The notes: generated from the sequence alone by a model not told the origin. A stretch of 64,000 nt of DNA from JACADW01 sp963747985 (GCA_963747985.1 CAVVHG010000006.1:124001-188000); one strand, 5' to 3'; positions 46,845-55,234 are shown, counted from the first letter of the stretch. Made by a program: numbers and translations.

Positions 46845-46969
46845 TCCGGGTGCCGCACAGATTGCCGGAATCGGCAGCTGCCGACGTGAGGAAGATACGT
46901 CGCGGTTCCTCATACCCGGATTTCTTAATCTGAGTAACCCACCCCAGGGCCTTAAGCAGGTGTTTTTTT
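46845..46969 (+). ncRNA. candidate structured small RNA
   Basis: TCCGGGT (46845-46851) pairs with ACCCGGA (46914-46920) and encloses two hairpins: TGCCG-GAAT-CGGCA (46863-46876) and TGAGGAA (46887-46893) with TTCCTCA (46906-46912). CACC and GGTG then flank a small stem followed by seven T (46963-46969). A promoter-like pair lies just upstream. No known RNA family is recognised. A second stem AGAGCA/TGCTCT followed by a T-run lies at 46997-47041. Confidence 0.4.
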
Positions 46970-47179
46970 CCGCGATCCGCGTTTAATTGTGTCGCCAGAG
47001 CAATCGGGCCTTCGCGGGTGGTCGGTGCCAGTGCTCTTTTTAATTCCATTGCTTTGAGAGGCCATCCACCCGGATTCTGCGACAGGTGTCGAGATTCCGG
47101 CACAGCGCAGCGGAAGCCCCGGAGGCTTCCGGCCGTTGCACGCAGGGATTTCGATCCGGCGATCCGTTTGAGGACAGAG

Positions 47180-47602
47180 ATGATGAGAAAGTATAAACAG
47201 CCCGGTTACATGGACAGGGAAAGCCGGGAGAAAGCACCCAAGGCGCCGCCGCGCCTGAGGGGATCAGGCGGCCGCGTGGAGACGCGCTTCCACCTGATCA
47301 CACGCTGCAACAATTGTGCGGCCGAGATCCAGATCGTTGAGGATCAGATCAAGGTCACAGACAGGTGTCGGAACTGCGGTACCGACCTGCATACCTGCCG
47401 TAACTGCATTCACTTCGATCCTTCCGCCCGCAACGAATGTGTCCAGCCGGTCGAGGTGCGGGTGGCAAACAAGAGCGCAAACAACATCTGCACGTTTTTC
47501 GAGCCGAAAGTCCTGGTGGAAAAGCAGGGAAGTGGTGCGCCGCCGGCCGCACGATCACAGGAGAGCCACCGTCAAGCCTTTCTGGACCTCTTCAAGAAGT
47601 AG
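47180..47602 (+). CDS. small zinc-ribbon protein, function unknown
   Basis: The ATG at 47180 (GAGGACAG upstream) gives 140 residues; the frame is open upstream but looks non-coding. A basic N-terminus (RKYKQPGYMDRESREKAP) is followed by Cys pairs in RCNNCAAEI, DRCRNCGTDLHTCRNCIHFD, NECVQPVEV and NNICTFFEP. This resembles small zinc-ribbon proteins common in Acidobacteriota-like genomes. It probably binds zinc; its partner is unknown. Confidence 0.7.
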   Translation: MMRKYKQPGYMDRESREKAPKAPPRLRGSGGRVETRFHLITRCNNCAAEIQIVEDQIKVTDRCRNCGTDLHTCRNCIHFDPSARNECVQPVEVRVANKSANNICTFFEPKVLVEKQGSGAPPAARSQESHRQAFLDLFKK

Positions 47603-47699
47603 TCTCCAGCCGGCCACTCCGGCGGCCACAGATTCCAGTCCGGGCAGACAAGCAACGTCTACATTGCCAGAGCGCCTGGCGTCGTGTGCCTGTTTCGTC

Positions 47700-47890
47700 T
47701 GCAGCATGTAATCTACTGCCAGATTGGCGAGCGCTCGACCGCCCACGATCAGGGCCCCTTCATCTGCATAAATGCGCGGTGAGTGATTCGGCGCCGCGCC
47801 GGCCTGAGCGGAACCTTCGGGGATGATCACCAGCGAAAAGCAGAGCCCGGGGACAACCTGTTCGTACAGGGAAAAATACTCGGACACCGT
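47700..47890 (-). pseudogene. C-terminal relic of an M20-type amidohydrolase/peptidase
   Basis: On the minus strand a frame encodes SEYFSLYEQVVPGLCFSLVI, then PNHSPRIYADEGALIVGGRA and LANLAVDYM. This follows the C-terminal part of M20 amidohydrolases (DFSxY...VPG...HSPxFxxDExAL). No upstream metal-binding half is seen and no start codon with a ribosome site. The remnant lies in the 417-base gap between the zinc-ribbon and cupin genes, which holds nothing else. Confidence 0.5.
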
Positions 47891-48019
47891 TGGCTCCGTG
47901 GTGTTGCAGCCTCCGTCGTGACAAGAGAGTGGGTGTGTAAGACGGCGATGCCAAGGCGAAACTTGAAATCGGCCGCTCGAGGAATGAGAATTAGCGAGAG
48001 ACGACACGGGGTGATTCCT

Positions 48020-48322
48020 ATGGCGATTACCAGGCGGGTTCGCGAACACATGCCAACCAGGGAAGAACTGGCAAAGGAGTGGGGGGGACTGGGCTACTCC
48101 TGCGGATTGTGGATCGATCCTCCGGGGCAGCAATGGGTCGATTTTCTGCACGACACCGATGAGATGGTTCTGGTCGAACGGGGCCGGTTGAGGCTGGACA
48201 TAGAGGACGAATCGGCAGAACTGGGACCGGGCGATGAGGTGATGATCCCCGCGTGTGCCAACCACTCCGTGTTCAACATTGGGGGGACGGAAGCCCGGTG
48301 GTACTACGGCTATCGCCGTTAG
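48020..48322 (+). CDS. small cupin-domain protein
   Basis: The ATG at 48020 gives 100 residues; the frame is open upstream to 47783, but that part overlaps the M20 relic and looks non-coding. The cupin fold is visible in EMVLVERGRLRLDIEDES, ELGPGDEVMIPACANHSVFN and the end WYYGYRR. It may bind a metal or a small ligand; function unknown. A strong hairpin follows its stop codon directly. Confidence 0.75.
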   Translation: MAITRRVREHMPTREELAKEWGGLGYSCGLWIDPPGQQWVDFLHDTDEMVLVERGRLRLDIEDESAELGPGDEVMIPACANHSVFNIGGTEARWYYGYRR

Positions 48323-48357
48323 CGCCTTGCGGCAGGGGGAAGGTGCCGCAAGGCGCT
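48321..48357. terminator. perfect 14-bp hairpin after the cupin gene
   Basis: AGCGCCTTGCGGCA (48321-48334) and TGCCGCAAGGCGCT (48344-48357) pair without mismatch around a nine-base loop. It overlaps the stop codon of the cupin gene. No T-run follows, so it may block convergent read-through or be a repeat rather than a classical terminator. Confidence 0.55.
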
Positions 48358-48428
48358 GACGGAAAGCCAAGCGGCGCGGAGCAAATGCGCCGCGCCGCAT
48401 CGGACAGGGCAGGCTGCTGCGCCGTATG

Positions 48429-49622
48429 TCAGGCCACAGCCTGCTTAAGGGCGCGGCTGGTCGTGGCGTAGAGTTCCTCGGGCGTGAAGGGCTTCGCCAT
48501 GTAGTCATTCGCCCCGCGCTGGACTGCCTCGACGGCGGTGTCGATGGAAGCATAACCCGTGACCACGACGACCTTCAGGTTCGGCTTGTGCTGCTTCATG
48601 CCCGCGATCAAGTCCAGACCGTTCGCATCCGGAAGCCTCATGTCAAGCAGTACCAGGTCGTAATTCTCCGTGGAGATGCGCGACATCGCCTCCTCGCCCG
48701 AAAAGGCCTCCTCGACGCGGTACGCCTTTCTCGCCAGGGTTTTTCGGATGCTGTTGACCACAACGGCCTCGTCGTCGACAACCAGGACCTTGGGGGCTTT
48801 TGCCGTGCTTCGTTCGGAACCATAGAAGCCTGCAATCGGGAGGTCCGAGCGCCCGAGCGCGTTCGCATAGGCTTCACCGGTGATGGAAGCGACCTCGGAG
48901 TATGAGAACGGCATATCGACGTCGATCGGGTCGGCGACCAGGGGGACCACCCTTCCGGCCCTGGCTGCCTTCTTCCGCTCGGCCACGATCTGCGGGCAAT
49001 CGGCCTGCTGGCACATCCCCTGCTTCAGCATACGCTTGCAGTTGCGGTCGCCCTTGGCGCAATAGTCCGGCGCCGGTGCCGGCTTGCGTGCGGCCACAGC
49101 CACATCCGACCGGGTCAGGGTCTCCACATAGCGAGGCGAGGTGGCCTGCGCGACCTCGCCGGCATCAAAAGGGAGGTCGACATCGATGGTCCCCGACTCG
49201 GGGAGGCCTTCCGACTTCGGAGTCCCGGCCCGCTGCGCGGCCAGGAACCTGTCGACCGCCTGTTCCAGCTCATCGGGAGTGAACGGCTTGGGAAGATATC
49301 CCACAGCTCCGAACTTCGTAGCCTCGACTGCGGATGCGATGGATGCATAGCCGGTGATGATCAGCACGGGGGTCTTCGGCCATCTCTCCCTGACGATCTT
49401 GAGCAGCTCGATGCCGCCGACCTGCGGCATCATCAGATCCGCGATGATAAGGTCGTAGGTTGCGCCGCCTTCGAGGCTGTCAAGCGCCTCGGCAACACAG
49501 AGGGCCCTCACCACCTGGTGTCCCTTGCGGTTCAGGATCTTCTCCACGCTTCTGCAGACTGTCGGTTCGTCGTCAACAACCATGATGCTCGATTTTCGTT
49601 CGAAAGACTCGATCGTTCCCAT
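48429..49622 (-). CDS. double-receiver response regulator with duplicated linker motif and Cys4 centre
   Basis: The ATG at 49622 has GAGG five bases upstream; 397 residues. The first receiver (about 12-130) has phosphoacceptor Asp62; the second (about 278-397) has Asp327. The linker holds two copies of a 31-residue motif (146-176, IDVDLPFDAGEVAQAT; 233-263, IDVDMPFSYSEVASIT, both ending RSD plus hydrophobics). Between the copies lie Cys188, Cys195, Cys204 and Cys209, a possible metal or Fe-S site. There is no output domain. It lies beside the sigma-54 regulator/kinase pair and the Hdr operon, and a sigma-54-like promoter precedes it. Confidence 0.85.
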   Translation of the reverse strand: MGTIESFERKSSIMVVDDEPTVCRSVEKILNRKGHQVVRALCVAEALDSLEGGATYDLIIADLMMPQVGGIELLKIVRERWPKTPVLIITGYASIASAVEATKFGAVGYLPKPFTPDELEQAVDRFLAAQRAGTPKSEGLPESGTIDVDLPFDAGEVAQATSPRYVETLTRSDVAVAARKPAPAPDYCAKGDRNCKRMLKQGMCQQADCPQIVAERKKAARAGRVVPLVADPIDVDMPFSYSEVASITGEAYANALGRSDLPIAGFYGSERSTAKAPKVLVVDDEAVVVNSIRKTLARKAYRVEEAFSGEEAMSRISTENYDLVLLDMRLPDANGLDLIAGMKQHKPNLKVVVVTGYASIDTAVEAVQRGANDYMAKPFTPEELYATTSRALKQAVA

Positions 49623-49676
49623 GATGACCTCGCTTTTATCAGGATGCCCTTTTTTCACTTAACCAGACTTTATTAG

Positions 49677-49693
49677 TGCACGAGCCGTACCAG
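49677..49693 (-). promoter_or_regulatory. sigma-54-type promoter of the double-receiver gene
   Basis: Read on the minus strand, TGGTACGGCTCGTGCA keeps the obligatory GG and GC ten bases apart and differs from the TGGCACG/TTGCA consensus at one base in each box. Transcription would start near 49667, about 45 bases before the ATG. The nearby NtrC-type regulator is a natural activator. The remaining intergenic sequence to 50003 is AT-richer and shows no gene. Confidence 0.6.
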
Positions 49694-50003
49694 AACGCTG
49701 CGCAGACTCGCTGGATTCTGTAAATAACTGCAGGAAAAGATTTTACCTAGGTTTGTCCGGTTGCTTGGGCCGGACTTGTTCCTTCTGGTGTATACAATTA
49801 CTATGCAGTCCGCACAGGGGAGGATTGAGAACGCGGAGATGTCTGAAGCCTATGAATAGTCAATTATCCTGTTTTTATTCAACAAGTTGTTCGACATGAC
49901 GGAAAAGTCCTGACGGAGAAGCGGGGGTGCGTGCGGAATCTATACAGTGCCTGGCAGGCATATGCATCGGACCAGAAATGCAGTCTCCCTTTTCGCTCCA
50001 CCC

Positions 50004-51419
50004 CTATTCCGGTGAATCCGCTGAGCGGATGCCGTGTTTGCGCATCATGGCCTGGAAATTCGGGCGGGCGATGCCCACATCCTGGGCGGCGTGGCTGACG
50101 TTCCAGTTGTTTCGCTGAAGTGCGGCGATGACGAACTGGCGTTCAAGGTCGGCAACAGCCTGATCGCGCAGCATGCGTTTGAGCTCGAGGAATTCCTTGT
50201 TGCTCCGGGGTGCCTGACCCTCGGCGATTGCCGGCTGGCGTGGATGCAGCGTCCTGGGCAGATGGCGGTGCTCGATGATTTCATCGTCGCATGAGATGGC
50301 GGCCGATTCGATCACTCCCTCGAGCTGTCGAACGTTTCCAGGCCAATCCTGCTGTTCCAGGAACTGCAGGACCTCTTCCGAGACCCCCGTGACCTTTCTG
50401 CCGCTGCGTTCGCGTACCTTTGCCAGGAGGCGGTGCACCAGAAGAGGGATGTCCTCGCGCCTTTCTCTCAACGGCGGCAATGCGATGGGGAACACGTGGA
50501 GCCGGTAATAAAGGTCCTCGCGGAACGATCCTTCCGCGACCATTTTCGTAAGATCGCGATTGGTGGCGAAGATCAGGCGGACATCGACCCGCCTGGGTTC
50601 GGTAGCGCCCACCGGGAGGAATTCGCGTTCCTGGATGAAGCGGAGCAGCTTGCCCTGGATTTCCAGCCCGACGTTGCAGATCTCGTCGAGAAAGACCGTG
50701 CCGTGGTCTGCCGTTTCGAGGATCCCCTTCTTGGTCATCACGGCGCCGGTGAACGCTCCACGTACGTGGCCGAACAGTTCGCTCTCGAGAAGCTCCACCG
50801 AGAGCGTGCCGCAATCGATGGCGAAAAAGCGCTGCGTATTCCTCGAGCTGAGACTGTGGATTGCGCGCGCCACGAGCTCCTTGCCGGTTCCGCTTTCTCC
50901 GAGGATAAGCACCGTGCTGTTCGTCGGGGCGACCTTGCGGATCAGGCTGTAGACCTCCTGCATCTTCTGGCTTCGGCCCACGAGGTTGGCCAGGTGCTCG
51001 ACGGGTTCACCGGCCGCGACCGCCCTGCTCTCCAGCACGAGCTTCCTCTTTTCCCATGCTTTGGCGGTGATCGCCAGCATCTCCTCGGGCGTGAACGGCT
51101 TCGGCAGGTAGTCGAAGGCGCCAAGCTTCATGGTCTCAACGGCGGACGCAATCGTCGAGTAGCCGGTAATCACGACGGGGACAATATCCGGGAAGCGTGT
51201 GCGCAGCATCTGAAGCAGTTCCATGCCGCCCATCTCGGCCATTTTGAGGTCGGTAAAGACCAGGTCGAACGATTCCTTTTCGAGGAGGGCCAGGGCCTGC
51301 TTGCCGGACAGGACTGTCCGGACTTCATAGCCGCGCCTGCTGAGGATCTTCTCGCATGCCTTGCAGATCGACATTTCGTCGTCCGCGACGAGGACCCTAG
51401 GCTTGAGGGAGCTGTTCAT
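50004..51419 (-). CDS. NtrC-family sigma-54-dependent response regulator
   Basis: The ATG at 51419 gives 471 residues; upstream frame positions overlap the kinase gene. The receiver domain has phosphoacceptor Asp57 and Lys107. The AAA+ domain has Walker A GESGTGKE (174-181), the sigma-54 loop GAFTGA (221-226) and Walker B GTVFLDEI. A Fis-type helix-turn-helix ends the protein (LQRNNWNVSHAAQDVGIARP). It should activate sigma-54 promoters when phosphorylated. It overlaps the kinase gene by 23 bases, so the two form a two-component operon. Confidence 0.95.
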   Translation of the reverse strand: MNSSLKPRVLVADDEMSICKACEKILSRRGYEVRTVLSGKQALALLEKESFDLVFTDLKMAEMGGMELLQMLRTRFPDIVPVVITGYSTIASAVETMKLGAFDYLPKPFTPEEMLAITAKAWEKRKLVLESRAVAAGEPVEHLANLVGRSQKMQEVYSLIRKVAPTNSTVLILGESGTGKELVARAIHSLSSRNTQRFFAIDCGTLSVELLESELFGHVRGAFTGAVMTKKGILETADHGTVFLDEICNVGLEIQGKLLRFIQEREFLPVGATEPRRVDVRLIFATNRDLTKMVAEGSFREDLYYRLHVFPIALPPLRERREDIPLLVHRLLAKVRERSGRKVTGVSEEVLQFLEQQDWPGNVRQLEGVIESAAISCDDEIIEHRHLPRTLHPRQPAIAEGQAPRSNKEFLELKRMLRDQAVADLERQFVIAALQRNNWNVSHAAQDVGIARPNFQAMMRKHGIRSADSPE

Positions 51420-53388
51420 TCTCACCCCTGGCTTCGACCGGGATCTTGAAGACCACTGTGGTTCCGCGTCCCGGTTTGCTCTCGATGGAAATCGAGCCGC
51501 CGTGCCGGTCCACAATACCATAGGCGATGGCCAGGCCGAGGCCCGTCCCGGTCTTCTTGGTTGTGACAAAGGGGTCGAAGATCTTGTCCCTTATTTCGTC
51601 GGGTATGCCCGGGCCGGTGTCGGCAATGCTCACCTGGACCATCTTGAATGTCAGGTCGTGCCGGGACTTGAACCGTATCTCGCCACCCTGGGGCATCGCC
51701 TCGGCGGCGTTGAGCACTGCGTTGAGGACAACCTGCCTCATCTGGTCCTGGTCTGCCATGACCGCGGGAAGCCCCGGCGCCAGATCCATCTGAACGTTGA
51801 TGTCCCTGAAGGCAGCCTGCTTTCCAACCAGACTCATGACGTCCGCTATCACCTGGTTGAGATTGACGGCCTGCTTCTGCGGCTTTGTCTGCCGGGCGAA
51901 ATCCAACAGACCCTTGACAATCTTTCTGCACCTCAACGTCTCGTCGACGATGATCTTCAATTCCTCGTGCCTGGGGTCTTCGGTCGGGACGTCTTCGAGC
52001 ATCAGGCTGGCACTTGTAAGAATGCCGGTGAGCGGATTGTTGATCTCGTGTGCAACTCCAGCGGCGAGCTTTCCAATGGCCGCCAGTTTTTCGGCTTGGA
52101 GCAGCTGGTTCTGCATCGCCTTGATCTGTATCGTCCGGTCCTCCACCTTTGACTCGAGGTTGGCAGCCCAGTCCATGAGTTCCTGCGTTGTCCGCCCCAA
52201 CTCCTGGATCATCCGGTTGAACCTGTCGACGAGGTGACCGATCTCGTCGGGCGACGTGTAGTCGACTCGCTGCTCGTAATCTCCCTCCGCCACTTTCCCG
52301 GCGGCCTCGGCCATGGCGTGAATCGGGAGGGAGATGCGATGGGCCAGCGCCATTGCCACCCATGTCACAATGGCGACCCCCAGAACCGTCATGCCGAGAA
52401 AAATAAACAGGCTGCGCCACAGGCTGTCGGTGTACGGGCGTTCCAGTGTCCCTACATAGAGCATCCCGATCGTCCTGTCCTGGATGTCCTTCATCGGCGT
52501 GTATGCGGAGATGTACCAGTCGTTGACGACAAAGGCTCGGCCGCGCCAGGTGTTGCCGCGGTGGAGCACTTCGTCGGCGACTTCTGCCGACGCGCGCGTC
52601 GTGATCGCCCTCGTCCCGTCCGCATTCAGCACATTGGTTGCGATCCTCACGTCGTCCTGGAAGATGGTCACCGTTCCGACTTCCCGGCCCTTGTACAAGA
52701 CCTCCCTGAAGACGACCTTGCGGATCTTGTCCACGATGTCGTAATTCCGGTTGATCAGCACCGCCCCGTACAGTACGCCCTGGAGCCGGCCGTCAGGCGA
52801 AAGCACGGGAGCCGCCGCCCGGAACATCATTCCGGAGGTTTCACGGGTCTTGCCCGACCGCGAGGCCATCGGCGTGGGAGTGATCTCCATGTACGCCCGT
52901 GATACGAGTTCGCCGGACTCCTTCGCGAGTTCAGCCTGAGGTACGATCGCGATGTCCGAGACCGGGATCTTGTGCCTGAGCGCGCGATGAATCAGCTCGT
53001 CTCCTGCCAGGCTGTCCCCGTAGAGCGAAGGATTCCGTGTGCGGTGAAACACGGTCCCTTCGATATCGGTCACCGTCAGGATGTCAAGCCCCTCCGCCTG
53101 AAGGATGCTCAGCATCTCGGGCTCCAGTGCGCTTCGATCCCTGTGCCCCAGCGCTCCGTAGATGATCATGCGCGTCGCATGGATGCGGATGGCGTTCTCG
53201 AGACGCTCCAGGTAATTACGGCAGATCTCGTTGGCGCCCTGGAGGTCTGCGTTCACGTGCGTCTGGGCCTGGCTGGTGATCTGGCGATCGATCATCCATA
53301 CGCCCACGGCGGCGGAAATCAACGATGGAACCAGGATGGCAGCGGTAAAACTGCTGATGAGCCGCGCGCGGATGCTTGTCTGAATCAT
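51397..53388 (-). CDS. membrane sensor histidine kinase, Cache-type periplasmic sensor
   Basis: The ATG at 53388 gives 663 residues. Two membrane helices (about 9-33 and 325-349) flank a periplasmic sensor of the Cache type (LTVTDIEGTVFHRT; PDGRLQGVLYGAVLINRNYD; GMLYVGTLERPY). HAMP (about 350-405), a coiled coil, HisKA with His447 (GVAHEINNPLTGIL) and HATPase (DTGPGIPDEIRDKIFDPF, GTGLGLAIAYGI) follow. Signal unknown; such sensors often bind small organic acids. It is divergent from the Hdr operon that its partner probably controls. Confidence 0.93.
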   Translation of the reverse strand: MIQTSIRARLISSFTAAILVPSLISAAVGVWMIDRQITSQAQTHVNADLQGANEICRNYLERLENAIRIHATRMIIYGALGHRDRSALEPEMLSILQAEGLDILTVTDIEGTVFHRTRNPSLYGDSLAGDELIHRALRHKIPVSDIAIVPQAELAKESGELVSRAYMEITPTPMASRSGKTRETSGMMFRAAAPVLSPDGRLQGVLYGAVLINRNYDIVDKIRKVVFREVLYKGREVGTVTIFQDDVRIATNVLNADGTRAITTRASAEVADEVLHRGNTWRGRAFVVNDWYISAYTPMKDIQDRTIGMLYVGTLERPYTDSLWRSLFIFLGMTVLGVAIVTWVAMALAHRISLPIHAMAEAAGKVAEGDYEQRVDYTSPDEIGHLVDRFNRMIQELGRTTQELMDWAANLESKVEDRTIQIKAMQNQLLQAEKLAAIGKLAAGVAHEINNPLTGILTSASLMLEDVPTEDPRHEELKIIVDETLRCRKIVKGLLDFARQTKPQKQAVNLNQVIADVMSLVGKQAAFRDINVQMDLAPGLPAVMADQDQMRQVVLNAVLNAAEAMPQGGEIRFKSRHDLTFKMVQVSIADTGPGIPDEIRDKIFDPFVTTKKTGTGLGLAIAYGIVDRHGGSISIESKPGRGTTVVFKIPVEARGENEQLPQA

Positions 53389-53494
53389 CGGTACTGCTCC
53401 ATGGGGCGGGTCGGCGGGACAAGCCGCGAAGACAGCGACGAAAAAATCGCGCAATCCCCGCCTCGTGTCGTGTTGAGCAACCTGGCCTCGTGTC

Positions 53495-53555
53495 TGGGCC
53501 ATCTAGCCCATCTGGTCAACCCCTCTCGGCTGATTGCCTTGGGCCATTTGACCCG
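53495..53555 (+). promoter_or_regulatory. candidate tandem upstream activator sites
   Basis: TGGGCCATCTAGCCCA (53495-53510) and TGGGCCATTTGACCCG (53540-53555) share 12 of 16 bases, have dyad character and are spaced 45 bases apart. They lie about 170-230 bases before the predicted start of the Hdr operon, a usual place for NtrC-type enhancers. This is a sequence pattern only. Confidence 0.4.
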
Positions 53556-53700
53556 ACTGAATGAGCTATTTAACCACGTTTTGTCTCTCTCAAGCCAGGT
53601 TTTTGCTCAACGTGCGGAGGCAGAAGCAGATCGACGATATAAGTTACTGATTTCAAACATCTTATTTCGAGCCTGGGACCGGCTCCCCGGACTGCTCCTC

Positions 53701-53715
53701 TGGCAAATATTGTGC
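53701..53715 (+). promoter_or_regulatory. sigma-54-like promoter of the Hdr-Nuo operon
   Basis: TGGCAAATATTGTGC has GG and GC ten bases apart; the -24 box keeps TGGCA and the -12 box reads TGTGC instead of TTTGC. Transcription would begin near 53726, about 45 bases before the hdrC ATG. The adjacent sigma-54 activator gene supports the call. Confidence 0.5.
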
Positions 53716-53720
53716 TTATA

Positions 53721-53742
53721 ATTTGTGAGCATGTTCACAAAT
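53721..53742. promoter_or_regulatory. Crp/Fnr-type operator palindrome at the Hdr operon start
   Basis: ATTTGTGA and TCACAAAT form perfect arms around six bases, matching the Crp core TGTGA-N6-TCACA. It overlaps the predicted start of the sigma-54-like promoter, so a Crp/Fnr-family protein bound here could repress it or serve another promoter. No crp or fnr gene is in the window. Confidence 0.6.
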
Positions 53743-53771
53743 GCTCTCTGACCTTTTGCGGGAGGCCCTTA

Positions 53772-54353
53772 ATGAGAGGAGTTCAGGAAACAGTTCTTTA
53801 CGAAGAGGCCATGGATCTGAAGTTCCTGGACGAGGTCTATGGTATCCCCGGGGGCGACAAGATCAAAGACTGCATCCAGTGCGGCACGTGCAGCGGGTCC
53901 TGTCCTGTGTCATGGGCGATGGAGGAGACGCCGCGTCAGATCTTCGCCATGATCCGTGCCGGCATGCGGGACAAGGTCCTCGACAGCCTGACCATCTGGA
54001 CCTGCGCTTCGTGCTATCAATGCGCCGAGCGATGCCCGCAGGAGATCAAGATCACCGACATCATGTATATGCTCAAGCGGATGGCCATCCGCGAGGACCG
54101 GCGTCGCAGCAGGAAGGCCAGGGCCCTTTCTGAATGTTTCGTGAACGTTGTCAACCGGTACGGCCGGAACCGGGAAACGGAGTTGATGGCCAGGTTCGCC
54201 CTCATGACGGATCCGCTCGGGTCTGTTGCGCTGGCACCGGTCGGCATGAGCCTCTTCAGCCGCGGCCGTCTGCCCTTGGGCGGCGGCAAGGTGCGGGACA
54301 TCGAGGGGCTCAGGAAGATCGTGGCCAAGGCCCAGGAACTGGGAGGTGAATGA
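53772..54353 (+). CDS. hdrC: HdrC-like heterodisulfide reductase iron-sulfur subunit
   Basis: The ATG at 53772 has GGGAGG six bases upstream and gives 193 residues; the open frame extends to 53712. Two [4Fe-4S] motifs are Cys34/37/40/44 (CIQCGTCSGSCP) and Cys78/81/84/88 (CASCYQCAERCP), followed by a helical C-terminus. HdrC passes electrons from HdrA to HdrB. It is the first gene of the long redox operon and ends directly before the hdrB ATG. Confidence 0.9.
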   Translation: MRGVQETVLYEEAMDLKFLDEVYGIPGGDKIKDCIQCGTCSGSCPVSWAMEETPRQIFAMIRAGMRDKVLDSLTIWTCASCYQCAERCPQEIKITDIMYMLKRMAIREDRRRSRKARALSECFVNVVNRYGRNRETELMARFALMTDPLGSVALAPVGMSLFSRGRLPLGGGKVRDIEGLRKIVAKAQELGGE

Positions 54354-55226
54354 ATGCGTTACTCATATTACCCGGGATGTTCCCTGGATGCGACCGGCAA
54401 GCAGTACGGCGAGTCGATCCATGCCGTCGCCAAGGCTCTTGGAGTGGAACTGGTCGAGCTTGATGACTGGAACTGCTGCGGCGCCACGGCCTACATGAAC
54501 GTCAACGAGGTGCTGTCCTTCTGCCTGAGCGCGCGCAATCTGGCGCTTGCCGGTAAGACCGGCGACGGGAAAGAGCTCGTGACCGCCTGCAACGCCTGCT
54601 ACACGAACCTGCGGAAGACCGAGGTCTATCTCAAGCAGTTTCCGGAAATCAGGGAAAAGGTCGGGCAAGCGCTCGCCGAAGCCAACATGAAATACGAAGG
54701 CGGCGTGGTGACGAAGCACTTCCTCCAGGTGCTGGTCGAGGATGTGGGCCTGGAACACATCGAAGCGAATGTGAAACGGCCACTGGCCGGGCTGCGCGTG
54801 GCGCCTTACTACGGGTGCCAGATCGTCCGGCCGTACGGGATACAGGATGATGCCGACAACCCGATGATGATGGATCACTTCCTGGAGGCGCTGGGCGCCA
54901 CCCCGACTCAGTACGCGATGAAGGTCATGTGCTGCGGCGGCAGCCTGATGGGAACCCGGGAGGAAGTGGCGCTCCGTCTCTGCCGCAACCTGCTGCTGTG
55001 TGCCCAGGAGGCGAAGGCGGATTGCATCGCCGTCGCCTGTCCCCTGTGCCAGATGAATCTTGATGCTTACCAGGTCGCAATCAACAAGAATTACGGGACC
55101 AACTTCAGCCTGCCCATCGTCTACTTCACCCAGCTGGCAGGCCTGGCGTTCGGCCTGAAATCAGAAACACTTGGCATGCAGCGCTGCATCGTTCCGGCAA
55201 CCCAGATTGCCGCCCGCTACGCGTAG
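54354..55226 (+). CDS. hdrB: HdrB-like heterodisulfide reductase catalytic subunit
   Basis: The 290-residue protein has two CCG domains. The first has Cys9 (YYPGCS), the pair Cys41-Cys42 (DWNCCGATAY) and Cys79/Cys82 (ACNACY). The second has YYGCQIVRP, VMCCGGSLMG and ACPLCQMN. These ligate the noncubane Fe-S clusters that reduce disulfides in methanogen HdrB. In bacteria the acceptor is usually unknown. It starts one base after hdrC ends. Confidence 0.92.
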   Translation: MRYSYYPGCSLDATGKQYGESIHAVAKALGVELVELDDWNCCGATAYMNVNEVLSFCLSARNLALAGKTGDGKELVTACNACYTNLRKTEVYLKQFPEIREKVGQALAEANMKYEGGVVTKHFLQVLVEDVGLEHIEANVKRPLAGLRVAPYYGCQIVRPYGIQDDADNPMMMDHFLEALGATPTQYAMKVMCCGGSLMGTREEVALRLCRNLLLCAQEAKADCIAVACPLCQMNLDAYQVAINKNYGTNFSLPIVYFTQLAGLAFGLKSETLGMQRCIVPATQIAARYA

Positions 55227-55234
55227 GAGAACTT

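Noticed and set aside
47555..48553. Complete minus-strand gene of 332 residues
   Set aside because: Only the segment at about 47700-47890 resembles a real family (M20). The rest is antisense to the cupin gene and has no ribosome site, so it is listed only as a relic.
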